NCBI RefSeq assembly: GCF_030209745.1
Contig: NZ_JARVRJ010000005.1
Coordinates: 186,001 to 250,000 of the forward strand
Direction: 5' to 3'
DNA from: Arthrobacter sp. fls2-241-R2A-200
GTDB lineage: Bacteria > Actinomycetota > Actinomycetes > Actinomycetales > Micrococcaceae
DNA length: 64,000 nt
Positions 34,557 to 42,788 of the stretch are shown piece after piece (the first letter of the stretch is position 1; each line of letters begins with the position of its first letter). Position numbers and translations under genes: made by a program. The notes under the pieces are model-generated. The model saw only the letters and a list, made by a program, of their open reading frames with translations. It was not told the origin of the DNA and did no database searches.

Positions 34557-36068
34557 TTAGTTGGAGGGGAAGTTGTAGGAGGCGCCGGAGGCGTGGGTGG
34601 GCTCGGGCCAGCGGGAGGTGATCACTTTGCCGCGGGTGTAGAAGGACACGCCTTCGGGGCCGTAGATGTGCTTGTCACCGAAAAGGGAGTTCTTCCAACC
34701 TCCGAAGGAGTGGTACGCCACCGGGACGGGGAGGGGAACGTTGACGCCGACCATGCCCACGGTCACAGAGCGCTGGAACTTCCGGGCGTTCGCGCCGGAG
34801 GAAGTGAAGATCGCGGTGCCGTTACCGTAGGGGTTGGAATTGATGAGTTTGATGCCCTCGTCCAGGTCCGCGACCCGCACGACCACTAGGACAGGCCCGA
34901 AGATTTCCTCGGTGTAAGCGGTCATCTCGGTGGTGACCTGGTCAATGACGGTGGGCCCTACCCAGAAGCCCTCTTCGTGGCCGGGCACCACGAGGTCGCG
35001 GCCGTCAACGACCATGGCTGCTCCGGCGGTCTCGGCTTCGGTGACGATCTTGACGATGCGTTCCTTCGAGGCCGGGGTGATGACCGGGCCCATCTCGGCG
35101 TCGGGTTCGGTGCCGTTGTTCACCTTCACGGCCAGTGCACGTTCCTGAACCTTCTCCACGATCAAGTCGGCCGCGTCCCCCACCGCGACAGCCACGGAGA
35201 TGGCCATGCAACGCTCGCCGGCGGATCCGAAAGCAGCGGCAGCAAGGTGGTCTGCAGCGTTATCGAGATCCGCGTCCGGCATGACGATCGCGTGGTTCTT
35301 GGCCCCGCCCAGTGCTTGGACGCGCTTACCGTGCTTGGTGGCGGTCTCGTGGACGTACTGCGCGATCGGGGTGGAGCCAACAAAGCTGATGCCGTCCACG
35401 TCGGGGTGGGTCAGCAGCCCATCCACGGTTTCCTTGCCACCGTGCAGGACCTGGAACACGCCATCGGGAAGGCCGGCTTGCTTCCAGAGCTTAGCCAGGA
35501 GCATGGACGCTGAGGGGTCACGCTCGGAGGGCTTGAGGATAAACGCGTTGCCCGTCGCGATCGCCATAGGAGCCATCCACAATGGCACCATCACGGGGAA
35601 GTTGAACGGGGTGATGCCCGCGACCACGCCGAGGGGTTCACGGAAAGAGAAGACATCGATCCCGGTGGAGACCTGGTCCGAGTAGTCGCCCTTGAGCAGG
35701 GTGGGGATACCGCAGGCGTACTCGATGACTTCCAGGCCGCGTCCGATCTCGCCCTTGGCGTCGGAGAGGACCTTGCCGTGCTCGGCGGTGATCAGTTCGG
35801 CGAGGTCGTCCACGTGGGAGGCGACGAGCTCGCGGAACTTGAACAACACGGCGGTGCGCTTGGCAAGGGAGAAATCACCCCAGGACTCGGCCGCTTTCTT
35901 CGCGGCTGCAACCGTGGTGTTCAGATCGGATTCGTTGGCCAAACGCAGTTCAGCGGTGACCTGCCCTGTGGCCGGGTTGTACACCGGCTGCGTGCGGTCA
36001 CCTTCGCCGGTGGTCTCAGCGCCATCGATGAAGTGGTGAATGGTGGTCAGTGTGGTCGTCGTCGACAT
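34557..36068 (-). CDS. iolA: CoA-acylating (methyl)malonate-semialdehyde dehydrogenase
   Basis: A 503-residue aldehyde dehydrogenase that turns malonate semialdehyde into acetyl-CoA, the final step of inositol degradation. Catalytic Cys in GSAGERCMAISVAV (about residue 290), cofactor motif SFVGSTPIA, and the MmsA-type FPVMVPLWM. The start at 36068 (MSTTTTLTT) follows GGAAGT; the longer frame extends into iolD. MmsA for valine degradation is the alternative, but operon context favours IolA. Confidence 0.9.
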   Translation of the reverse strand: MSTTTTLTTIHHFIDGAETTGEGDRTQPVYNPATGQVTAELRLANESDLNTTVAAAKKAAESWGDFSLAKRTAVLFKFRELVASHVDDLAELITAEHGKVLSDAKGEIGRGLEVIEYACGIPTLLKGDYSDQVSTGIDVFSFREPLGVVAGITPFNFPVMVPLWMAPMAIATGNAFILKPSERDPSASMLLAKLWKQAGLPDGVFQVLHGGKETVDGLLTHPDVDGISFVGSTPIAQYVHETATKHGKRVQALGGAKNHAIVMPDADLDNAADHLAAAAFGSAGERCMAISVAVAVGDAADLIVEKVQERALAVKVNNGTEPDAEMGPVITPASKERIVKIVTEAETAGAAMVVDGRDLVVPGHEEGFWVGPTVIDQVTTEMTAYTEEIFGPVLVVVRVADLDEGIKLINSNPYGNGTAIFTSSGANARKFQRSVTVGMVGVNVPLPVPVAYHSFGGWKNSLFGDKHIYGPEGVSFYTRGKVITSRWPEPTHASGASYNFPSN

Positions 36069-36103
36069 ATGCGGACTTCCTTGAGTAGTGAAAAGTGAAG
36101 TGT

Positions 36104-38044
36104 TCAGCCGAGCAGCTTGCGCTGGCGGTTCTTGTGGTCTGTGTAGGTCTTGTAGGCCTGTTGGGTGGATTCCAGGTCTGAGACCTGTGAGACGGGCACG
36201 TCCCACCACGACTCGGAGGACGGGGCGTCCAGGAGGGGATCGGACTCAACGTGGATCACGATCGGTCCCGTCTCCGGAGCTGCCTTTGCTTCCTTGATCG
36301 CGGCTCCGAGGGCCTCAATGACGTTCTCACCCGGTTCAATACGGATAACCTTCGCGCCAAGGGATTCGGCGTTGGTGGCCAAATCGATGGGCAAGTTTTC
36401 GCCGGCGTCGAAGCTGTGCTGTTCCTTGTCCAGAACCCGGTACTGGGTACCGAACCGCTGGGAACCCAAGGATTCGGACAGCGAACCGATGGAGGCGTAA
36501 CCGTGGTTCTGGATCAGCACAACGATCAGTTTGATGCGTTCGGCGACGGCGGTGACCAGTTCGGTGTGCATCATCAGGTAGGAGCCGTCCCCCACCATCA
36601 CCACCACATCACGATCGGCACCGCCAGCGGCTGCTTCCGCCAGAGCCGCACGCTTCACACCCAACCCGCCGGGAATCTCATAGCCCATGCACGAGTACGC
36701 GTATTCGACGTGGTACCCGAACGGGTCACGGACACGCCACATCTTGTGCAGATCACCGGGCAAGGAACCGGCGGCGCAGATAACGACGTCCTGGTCGTCC
36801 ATGGCCTTGTTGGTAGCACCGATGATCTCGTTCTGGGCCGGCAAGGGGGTGTAGCGAGTTTCGAAGGCCTCATCCACGATAGCGTTCCAGCGCTGTTTCT
36901 CGGCTGCGACCTTCTGTTCCAAGTCACCGCCAACGCGATAGCCGCCCAAAGCCTGGTTCAACTTGACCAACGCCTTGCGGGCATCAGCCACCACCGGTAT
37001 AGCCGTGCCGTGCTTGTACGCATCGATCGGCGCAACGTTAATGTTCACGAACTTCACATCCGGGTTCTGGAACGCGGTACGGGAGGCCGTGGTGAAGTCT
37101 TCATAGCGGGTGCCGATCCCTATGATGAGGTCCGCTTCGGCCGCGATGGCATTCGCCGCCGTCGTGCCGGTTGAACCGATGGCCCCAAGGGACTGCTTGT
37201 GGTCCCAAGGCAGCACCCCGACGCCAGCCTGCGTGTTGCCAACCGGGATCCCAGTCAGCTCAGCAAACTTGGTAAGTTCGTCGTTGGCAAACGCGTAGAG
37301 CACACCGCCGCCAGCAATGATCAGCGGGCGTTTTGCGGCGCGGATGGCTTCCGCCGCGCGGCGGATGTCCTCGTCTTCGGCCTCAGGACGGCGGATCCGC
37401 CATTCGCGCTCGGACAGGAACTCCTCCGGAACCTCGAGGGCCTCGGCTTGGACATCCTGCGGCAAGGAGATTGTGACAGCACCGGTCTCAGCCGGATCCG
37501 TCAATACACGCAGGCCGTGATGGAAGGCTGAAAACAACTGCTCCGGGCGGGAAACGCGGTCGAAGAACTTGGACAACGGACGGAAGGCGTCATTGACGGT
37601 GATGTCGTATGCGTAGGGCTGCTCGAGCTGCTGCAGCACGGGGTCCGCTGCTCGGGTTGCGAACGTATCGCTCGGAAGGAGCAGGACGGGCAGGCGGTTG
37701 GTGGTGGCCAACGCAGCACCTGTCAGCAGGTTGGAAGAACCGGGGCCAATGGAGGTGCTGATAGCAAACGTCTGCCGGCGGCGGGTGTGCCTGGCGTAAC
37801 CCACAGCCTGGTGGACCTGCGCCTGCTCGTTGCGGCCCTGATAATACGGCATGATGGTCGGATCAGCAGCTTGATACTGCTTCAACGCCTGCCCCACACC
37901 GGCAACGTTCCCGTGCCCGAAGATACCGAAAGTGCCTGGAATCAGCCGCTCCCGATATTCCACACCACCGACCAAATCCACGGTGTATTGCTTTGAAAGA
38001 AACTCGACCACAGCCTGCGCCACGGTCATCCGACGGGAAGACAT
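36104..38044 (-). CDS. iolD: 3D-(3,5/4)-trihydroxycyclohexane-1,2-dione acylhydrolase
   Basis: A 646-residue thiamine-diphosphate enzyme that opens the ring to give 5-deoxy-D-glucuronate. N-terminal TPP domain with GTFGIFGHGNVAG and SIGPGSSNLLTGAAL, central domain with GGGVLYAFAND, C-terminal TPP motif starting GDGSYLMMHTEL and ending IQNHGYASIG. The extra length over acetolactate synthase and its position between the aldolase-like gene and iolA fit IolD. Confidence 0.92.
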   Translation of the reverse strand: MSSRRMTVAQAVVEFLSKQYTVDLVGGVEYRERLIPGTFGIFGHGNVAGVGQALKQYQAADPTIMPYYQGRNEQAQVHQAVGYARHTRRRQTFAISTSIGPGSSNLLTGAALATTNRLPVLLLPSDTFATRAADPVLQQLEQPYAYDITVNDAFRPLSKFFDRVSRPEQLFSAFHHGLRVLTDPAETGAVTISLPQDVQAEALEVPEEFLSEREWRIRRPEAEDEDIRRAAEAIRAAKRPLIIAGGGVLYAFANDELTKFAELTGIPVGNTQAGVGVLPWDHKQSLGAIGSTGTTAANAIAAEADLIIGIGTRYEDFTTASRTAFQNPDVKFVNINVAPIDAYKHGTAIPVVADARKALVKLNQALGGYRVGGDLEQKVAAEKQRWNAIVDEAFETRYTPLPAQNEIIGATNKAMDDQDVVICAAGSLPGDLHKMWRVRDPFGYHVEYAYSCMGYEIPGGLGVKRAALAEAAAGGADRDVVVMVGDGSYLMMHTELVTAVAERIKLIVVLIQNHGYASIGSLSESLGSQRFGTQYRVLDKEQHSFDAGENLPIDLATNAESLGAKVIRIEPGENVIEALGAAIKEAKAAPETGPIVIHVESDPLLDAPSSESWWDVPVSQVSDLESTQQAYKTYTDHKNRQRKLLG

Positions 38045-38050
38045 CTGTTC

Positions 38051-39013
38051 TTACTCCGATACTTTCACTGGAACGCGGGCATCAGCGCCATTCTGTGCCG
38101 CGACTGGGGGCAAAGGGGCAGTGTCATTCAACAGCGAGGCGGCCGTAGCTACGGCACCAGCCACATCGCCGTCGTGCGGGTAAAGCAGCGTACGTCCGAC
38201 CGTCAGGCCTTGTACACCAGGCAGGGCCAGGGCCGCCTGCCACGAAGCGAAGACTTCGTCCGGGCTGCCATCCGGATCGCCGCCCAACAAGACTGTTGGC
38301 AGGGTGGTCGAAGCCATGACGCGCTCCATGTCCTTCACCACCGGAAGCTTCATCCAGGTATAGGCACTCGTGGATCCGAGGCCCTCGGCGATGCCGACAG
38401 ACTTGATCACGGCATCGGCACGGAGGTCATTGCGGACCTTGCCGTGAGCATCACGAACGGAAAGGAACGGCTCAACCATGGCGATGAGCTTGCGCTCCGC
38501 GAGGGAGTCAATGGCTTTGGCGGTGGCCTCCAGCGTGGCAACCGTGTCCGGATCCCCCAGGCAGATTCGCGTGAGCATCTTCCCACCGTCAGCCCCCAAA
38601 GCTTCCAGTGCCGCGGCCGTATGACCGGTAAAACGGTCGTCAAGTTCATTCACCAGGCCCGACAGTCCGCCACGGTTCATGGAACCGAAGACCAGCTTGC
38701 CCTCTAACGCCCCCAGCAGCAGGAGATCGTCCATGATGTCCGGCGAAGCGAGGATGCCATCAACTGCAGGGTTGGCCAGGGCCACTTGCAAACGGTCCAG
38801 CAGGTCGCGGCGATCGGCCATTGCCATTGGCTCCGAACCGACGGAGAGCGCGCCCCGGGCAGGGTGGTCAGCGGCTACGATGAAGCTCTGCTGCCCGTAC
38901 TTCAGGCCTGGATGCCGACGCCGGGTCGCGGCTGCGCGTGCCACGGCTTCCGGATCCTCCAACCGGATCCGGCTCAAGTGCTCGTAGCGGCGGGGGTCAT
39001 CGTTGCGGCTCAA
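38051..39013 (-). CDS. Cgl0158-family TIM-barrel aldolase, probable IolJ replacement
   Basis: A 320-residue (beta/alpha)8 protein of the actinobacterial Cgl0158 family. Recognised by QQSFIVAADHPARGAL, LDDRFTGHTAAALEALGADG and TVGRTLLYPHDGDV. The lysine in YTWMKLPVVKD could form a Schiff base as in class I aldolases of the LacD/DeoC type. It overlaps iolC by 4 bases and is followed by iolD after 6. No IolJ (class II aldolase) is in the cluster, so cleavage of 2-deoxy-5-keto-gluconate 6-phosphate is the inferred job. Confidence 0.78.
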   Translation of the reverse strand: MSRNDDPRRYEHLSRIRLEDPEAVARAAATRRRHPGLKYGQQSFIVAADHPARGALSVGSEPMAMADRRDLLDRLQVALANPAVDGILASPDIMDDLLLLGALEGKLVFGSMNRGGLSGLVNELDDRFTGHTAAALEALGADGGKMLTRICLGDPDTVATLEATAKAIDSLAERKLIAMVEPFLSVRDAHGKVRNDLRADAVIKSVGIAEGLGSTSAYTWMKLPVVKDMERVMASTTLPTVLLGGDPDGSPDEVFASWQAALALPGVQGLTVGRTLLYPHDGDVAGAVATAASLLNDTAPLPPVAAQNGADARVPVKVSE

Positions 39014-40014
39014 CGGATCGCTCCTTCAGTGATAGTGACGCCGGGTACGGGCCGGCCGCGTTCAGCGAGCAGCGACGTAACCTCATCCGGCGTCGGCATT
39101 GCGTCTGCGCAGGACAGGCGGGAAGCCACGATGGCGCCAGCGGCGTTAGCGAAATCAAGCACTTGTGCAAGTGGCCAGCCGGACAGCAGGCCATGGCAGA
39201 ACGCCCCTCCGAAGGAGTCACCTGCTCCGAGGCCATTGAGGGTCTGCACCGGGACGGGGGCGGAAACAACGCGCTCGGTGCGGGTCTTGGCCATCACGCC
39301 CTCGGGGCCGAGTTTGACCACGGCAATCTCGACTCCGGCATCCAACAGGCGGTCGGCCTGTTCATCGGGCGTTCCCTCCCCCACTGCTACCGCGCATTCC
39401 TTGTCATTGCCGATTGCAACGGTGACGTGCGGGAGGATCTTGGCAACCTCGGCGCGGGCCTCATCCTCGGAGGCCCAGAACATCGGCCGGTAATCCAAGT
39501 CCAGAATGGTGAATTGGCCTTCCTTCAGTCCAATTCGGGGACGTGCCTCATGAGCGGCGAGGTGCGCCGTACGTGACGGTTCCTGACACAGGCCGGTGAC
39601 GGTTGACCAGAAAATCCCGGCCTCCCGGATGGCCTCAAGGTGCAGCTCCTCCGCTTGGATCTGCAGGTCCGGAGCCGTAGGCGTCCGGCCATAGAAGTAA
39701 AGCGGGAACTCGTCGGTGGCCGGTTTGATGGCGCAGAATGTCACGGCCGTGGGATATGCCTTGACCGGTAAAACGAATGAATCGTCGACGTTGAATTTAT
39801 GCAGTTCACGGTGCAGGTATCTGCCGAAAGCGTCGTCTCCCGTGCGGGTGATGACGCCCGCGCGGCGCCCGTGCCGAGCAGCAGCAACAGCGACGTTCGA
39901 CGGCGAGCCACCGAGGTACTTACCGAAGGATTGCACATCCTCCAAGTCCACGCCGATGTCATTCGGGTAGATATCAACGCTGATGCGCCCGATGGTGAGA
40001 AGTTCGTGGGTCAC
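39010..40014 (-). CDS. iolC: 5-dehydro-2-deoxygluconokinase
   Basis: A 334-residue PfkB-family sugar kinase that phosphorylates 2-deoxy-5-keto-gluconate. N-terminal LLTIGRISVDIYPNDIGVDL and GGSPSNVAVAAARHGRR bind substrate. The C-terminal GLGAGDSFGGAFCHGL has the catalytic Asp and anion hole. GTG at 40014 (VTHELLTIGR) is chosen because it gives the standard kinase N-terminus, with GAAAGG 12 bases upstream; the longer frame would run into the promoter. First gene of the nine-gene operon ending with the MFS transporter. Confidence 0.9.
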   Translation of the reverse strand: MTHELLTIGRISVDIYPNDIGVDLEDVQSFGKYLGGSPSNVAVAAARHGRRAGVITRTGDDAFGRYLHRELHKFNVDDSFVLPVKAYPTAVTFCAIKPATDEFPLYFYGRTPTAPDLQIQAEELHLEAIREAGIFWSTVTGLCQEPSRTAHLAAHEARPRIGLKEGQFTILDLDYRPMFWASEDEARAEVAKILPHVTVAIGNDKECAVAVGEGTPDEQADRLLDAGVEIAVVKLGPEGVMAKTRTERVVSAPVPVQTLNGLGAGDSFGGAFCHGLLSGWPLAQVLDFANAAGAIVASRLSCADAMPTPDEVTSLLAERGRPVPGVTITEGAIR

Positions 40015-40127
40015 GGTGATCGCGGGCCTTTCTATTTCTGAACTCTTGCAGGACTGTTTGAGTGCAAGTGCTGGCGGGGCCACGTGAGCGGGACCACAAG
40101 AACTACTTTGCACCAACGTTCATGTCC

Positions 40128-40149
40128 TGTCAAAAGTTTGTGCTGACAT
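40128..40149. promoter_or_regulatory. IolR-like operator plus -35 of the iolC operon
   Basis: On the minus strand a TGTCAGCACA half-element is followed by AAACTTT and the -35 hexamer TTGACA (40128-40133). The 22-base block differs at only two positions from the block at 30096-30117 upstream of the ABC operon. A weak -10 (CAAAGT) lies about 17 bases on. A second partial element, TGTCCTGTCA, overlaps it at 40123-40132. It is 114 bases before the iolC GTG. Confidence 0.6.
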
Positions 40150-40210
40150 GCTTACAAGATGACTATGTATGCCCGGGGACGACACAAGAGCGTCAAACCG
40201 GAATTGAGGC

Positions 40211-40615
40211 TCATTTCGCTGGGACGGCCAGCTCGCCAGTCGCATACTGCGCTCGGCCAAATCCGAACGACCAGTCACTTGGACCGTTCTCCACGTAGCC
40301 AATGAATACGTCCGCCCCCGAGACTCCGATTTCTACAAGACCTGCAGCGATGGCCGCAAACAGTGACTGCCTGGCCGCCTCGCTCCGGCCGGCTTGGGTG
40401 AAGATCTGTATCATCACCACACCCGTGGACCGCTCGAAGCCGAGCCCTGCATCCTGGGCAACGATCTGTCCGACGGCATGCTCGGTGATGATGTGGAAAT
40501 AATCGCGTTCCGGGATGCCGTATTCGGCCAGGATGGCATCATGGATCGTTCGGCTCACGTGGCCCAACTCCTCCTGGGTGCGGCCTGCATTGACGTCAAT
40601 ACGAACTAGCGGCAT
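40211..40615 (-). CDS. 4-oxalocrotonate tautomerase-family protein
   Basis: A 134-residue tautomerase-superfamily protein. The start at 40615 leaves Pro as residue 2 (MPLVRIDVNAG), the catalytic N-terminal proline once Met is removed. AAGGAGAG upstream is a good ribosome-binding site. The length is that of a two-unit (MIF/cis-CaaD-like) member rather than the 62-residue 4-OT. An IolR-like operator overlaps its promoter, suggesting a role with inositol intermediates (keto-enol interconversion), but no such step is established. Confidence 0.78.
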   Translation of the reverse strand: MPLVRIDVNAGRTQEELGHVSRTIHDAILAEYGIPERDYFHIITEHAVGQIVAQDAGLGFERSTGVVMIQIFTQAGRSEAARQSLFAAIAAGLVEIGVSGADVFIGYVENGPSDWSFGFGRAQYATGELAVPAK

Positions 40616-40631
40616 GCTTCTCTCCTTCATG

Positions 40632-40644
40632 TTTGTCCTGACAT
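40632..40644. promoter_or_regulatory. Candidate IolR operator in the tautomerase leader
   Basis: An exact second copy of TTTGTCCTGACAT. It ends 16 bases before the tautomerase start codon and overlaps the probable transcription start. On the minus strand TTGAAC (40667-40672) and TAGTAT (40643-40648) 18 bases apart could be the promoter, placing the operator at the -10/+1 region. Confidence 0.6.
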
Positions 40645-40708
40645 ACTAACAAAGTTGATTAGCGCCGTTCAAGGGCGCCCCAGAGAAAGCCGTCCGGCGG
40701 AAACAACT

Positions 40709-40734
40709 AGAACCGCCTCTTTCGAGGGGGTTCT
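40709..40734 (-). terminator. Probable terminator after the Hyi-like gene
   Basis: An 11-bp stem with one mismatch (arms 40709-40719 and 40724-40734) and a TTTC loop. It lies about 35 bases beyond the stop of the Hyi-like gene; only a broken T-run (TAGTTGTTT) follows on the minus strand. It would separate that operon from the tautomerase. Confidence 0.5.
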
Positions 40735-40768
40735 TGTGCCCGCCGATGGTCGATGCTGATTGAACTCC

Positions 40769-41560
40769 TCAGATAGTGAACGCCGTTCGGAATGCCGCGA
40801 GGGCATGATCGCTTGATTCGATCCCGGGCCCCCCTGCTGCCGCGGCCTCAAGACCGACGACGCCTTCATAACCAATGCCGGCCAATACCTTGGCGACAGC
40901 GGGGTACCGGATTTCCCCCGTCCCGGGTTCGAATCGGCCCGGGACGTCGGCAACTTGAATTTCTCCAACCCACTGTTGGGCCTTGATAATCAATTCGATG
41001 AGGTTTCCCTCACCGATCTGGGCGTGATACAGATCCAGCATCATTGTGATGTTCGGATGACCTACAGCCGCGACCAGGGCCATAGTGTCCTTGGCGCGCG
41101 CAAGCGGTATGCCGGGGTGGTCCACGATCGTGTTCAGGTTCTCGAGTGCGAACGTCACGCCATGTGCTGCCCCGAGGACCGCGAGCCGTTCGAGGGTGCG
41201 AAGTCCGGTCAGCCACATTTCACCGGTTGGCCGGTGGATCGGACGGACCGCGCGTCCGGCTTCGCCAAGTTCTGCCGGGTGGACCACCATTCGCTCGACG
41301 CCCAGTTCCAAGGCAGTGGGAATCAGCTTCTCGGCCGAAGCAACCACCTCGTCTGCGCCGTCAGGGTCGATGAGGCTGCCACCGTAGTAGCCACTCATTG
41401 AGGAGAATCGGGCGCCCGTGGCCGCCAGCGCTGCCACGTCCCGCGGGCGGGTATCCCAGAGTTCGACCTCGAAACCCAGGTCATGGATCCTTCCCACCCG
41501 TTCGATGATGGGCAGATCGTTATAGACCATCTCGGCACACACGGCCAAGCGAAAACTCAT
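40769..41560 (-). CDS. Hydroxypyruvate isomerase/IolI-like TIM barrel
   Basis: A 263-residue xylose-isomerase-like barrel of the Hyi family: MSFRLAVCAEMVYND opening, ALENLNTIVDHPG (metal Glu), MMLDLYHAQIGEGN and GEIQVADVPGRFEPG, and EGVVGLEAA near the end. True Hyi interconverts hydroxypyruvate and tartronate semialdehyde; in inositol clusters similar proteins serve as inosose isomerases (IolI). The 4-base overlap with the adjacent dehydrogenase favours an inosose or keto-sugar role. Confidence 0.75.
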   Translation of the reverse strand: MSFRLAVCAEMVYNDLPIIERVGRIHDLGFEVELWDTRPRDVAALAATGARFSSMSGYYGGSLIDPDGADEVVASAEKLIPTALELGVERMVVHPAELGEAGRAVRPIHRPTGEMWLTGLRTLERLAVLGAAHGVTFALENLNTIVDHPGIPLARAKDTMALVAAVGHPNITMMLDLYHAQIGEGNLIELIIKAQQWVGEIQVADVPGRFEPGTGEIRYPAVAKVLAGIGYEGVVGLEAAAAGGPGIESSDHALAAFRTAFTI

Positions 41561-42678
41561 GCGTTGCCGCCCGCTCGCAGGACGGCAGGCTCGGCCGGGC
41601 GCAACTCGGCAATAGAGGCCACATCGATGGGCTGGCCGGTTTCGGCCGAGCGGATGGAGGCCAAGGCCACGGCCAGCGCGTTCCGCGCGTCCGCTCCCCC
41701 GGGACCGTGAACGCCCGGGGCTTCGAGGTTGTCCCTGCGTGACCGGACAGCCTGGACGAAATGGCTGAGTTCGGCCGTGTAGGCGTCGTGGAAAAGGTCG
41801 ACGTTCAACCGCGTGGTGGCTGAGGTTATGCCGGCAGAGGTATAGCTCTTGGTATTGGTTGCCTGAGATCCGCCAGCCTCGACCATGCCAGCCGATCCAA
41901 AAACTTCGCCCCGCACGTCGTAGCCGTACAGCGCGTTGAAGTTGGCTTCTGCCACCGCGATGGCCCCATTGCTGTAGGTGATGGTCACGACCGCGGTATC
42001 GAGGAGGCCGCCCGCCTTGGCTTCCGGCGCAACCAGCGCATCTGCGACCGCGTGGACACGCACTGGAACAGCTCCTGGGTTCAACCAGTTCAGCGTGTCG
42101 AAATCGTGGATGAGGGTTTCAAGAAAGATGGTTCCCGGCGCAATCCTTTCCGGATTGGCAATTCCGGACGCGGTGCCAGGGTCGCGGGTCAGGGACCGAA
42201 GAAGCTGCGGGGTGCCCACAGCGCCGTCGTCGATAAGTTTGCGTGCGGCCGCGAAATCGGCGCTAAAGCGCCGGTTGAAGCCAAATTGGAGCACAATTCC
42301 GGCAGCCTCGGATGTTGCCAGGGCTTCGTCCAGTTCCTCCATGGTGCGGCCACCAGGCTTCTCACAGAAGACGTGTTTCCCAGCCCTCGCCGCCTCGGCA
42401 ATCAACGCGGAATGGAACCGAGCCGGCGCGGCGATCAAAATCGCGTCGACGTGTGGATCGTTAAGCACATCTGCTGCATCCGTGGTGATCTTTGTGATGC
42501 CCAGGCGACTCGCGAGGGCTTCGACGGCGGAAAGGGCGGGATCTGCGATGGCCTCGAGTTGAGCGCCCGGGACGCGTCGCACCAGGGATTCGGCATGAAA
42601 ATTTCCAATCCACCCGGCACCAATCAGGCCGACCCGGACGGGCAGCTCTTCAGCGACACGATGCTCTATGTAAGTCAT
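41557..42678 (-). CDS. Gfo/Idh/MocA dehydrogenase (copy 5), inositol-dehydrogenase-like
   Basis: A 373-residue member of the family, longer than the other copies. Rossmann GLIGAGWIGNFHAESL, CEKPGGRTMEEL and ETLIHDFDTLNWLNPG with the catalytic His/Asp. FGFNRRFSADF is shared with inositol dehydrogenases. First gene of a two-gene operon with the Hyi-like isomerase, divergent from a LacI regulator whose putative operators lie in the 110-base gap. Probably specific for another inositol isomer or related polyol. Confidence 0.8.
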   Translation of the reverse strand: MTYIEHRVAEELPVRVGLIGAGWIGNFHAESLVRRVPGAQLEAIADPALSAVEALASRLGITKITTDAADVLNDPHVDAILIAAPARFHSALIAEAARAGKHVFCEKPGGRTMEELDEALATSEAAGIVLQFGFNRRFSADFAAARKLIDDGAVGTPQLLRSLTRDPGTASGIANPERIAPGTIFLETLIHDFDTLNWLNPGAVPVRVHAVADALVAPEAKAGGLLDTAVVTITYSNGAIAVAEANFNALYGYDVRGEVFGSAGMVEAGGSQATNTKSYTSAGITSATTRLNVDLFHDAYTAELSHFVQAVRSRRDNLEAPGVHGPGGADARNALAVALASIRSAETGQPIDVASIAELRPAEPAVLRAGGNA

Positions 42679-42700
42679 ATCAACTCCTGCTGTTCAATTG

Positions 42701-42715
42701 CTAGATCGTTCTAGA
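42701..42715. promoter_or_regulatory. LacI-type operator, copy 1
   Basis: CTAGATCGTTCTAGA. The core AGATCGTTCT has near dyad symmetry around a central CG, the usual LacI-family signature. A second copy starts 49 bases further on. This one lies 23 bases upstream of the dehydrogenase start. Confidence 0.7.
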
Positions 42716-42749
42716 TTGCTCCATGCTCACATGTCATCCAGCCTCGCGT

Positions 42750-42764
42750 CTAGATCGTTCTATA
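42750..42764. promoter_or_regulatory. LacI-type operator, copy 2
   Basis: CTAGATCGTTCTATA matches copy 1 at 14 of 15 bases and in the same orientation. It lies 25 bases upstream of the lacI-type start codon and overlaps TATATAAT, a likely -10 for that gene. Two sites spaced 49 bases centre to centre would permit looping or dual repression. Confidence 0.7.
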
Positions 42765-42788
42765 TAATTGTTTGATGGAGCCGAAAGC

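Noticed and set aside
40919..40943. tRNA-like GGTTCGAATC flanked by CCCGGG/CCCGGG
   Set aside because: It resembles a T-arm but there is no acceptor stem, anticodon arm or cloverleaf around it, and it lies inside the conserved Hyi-like coding frame.
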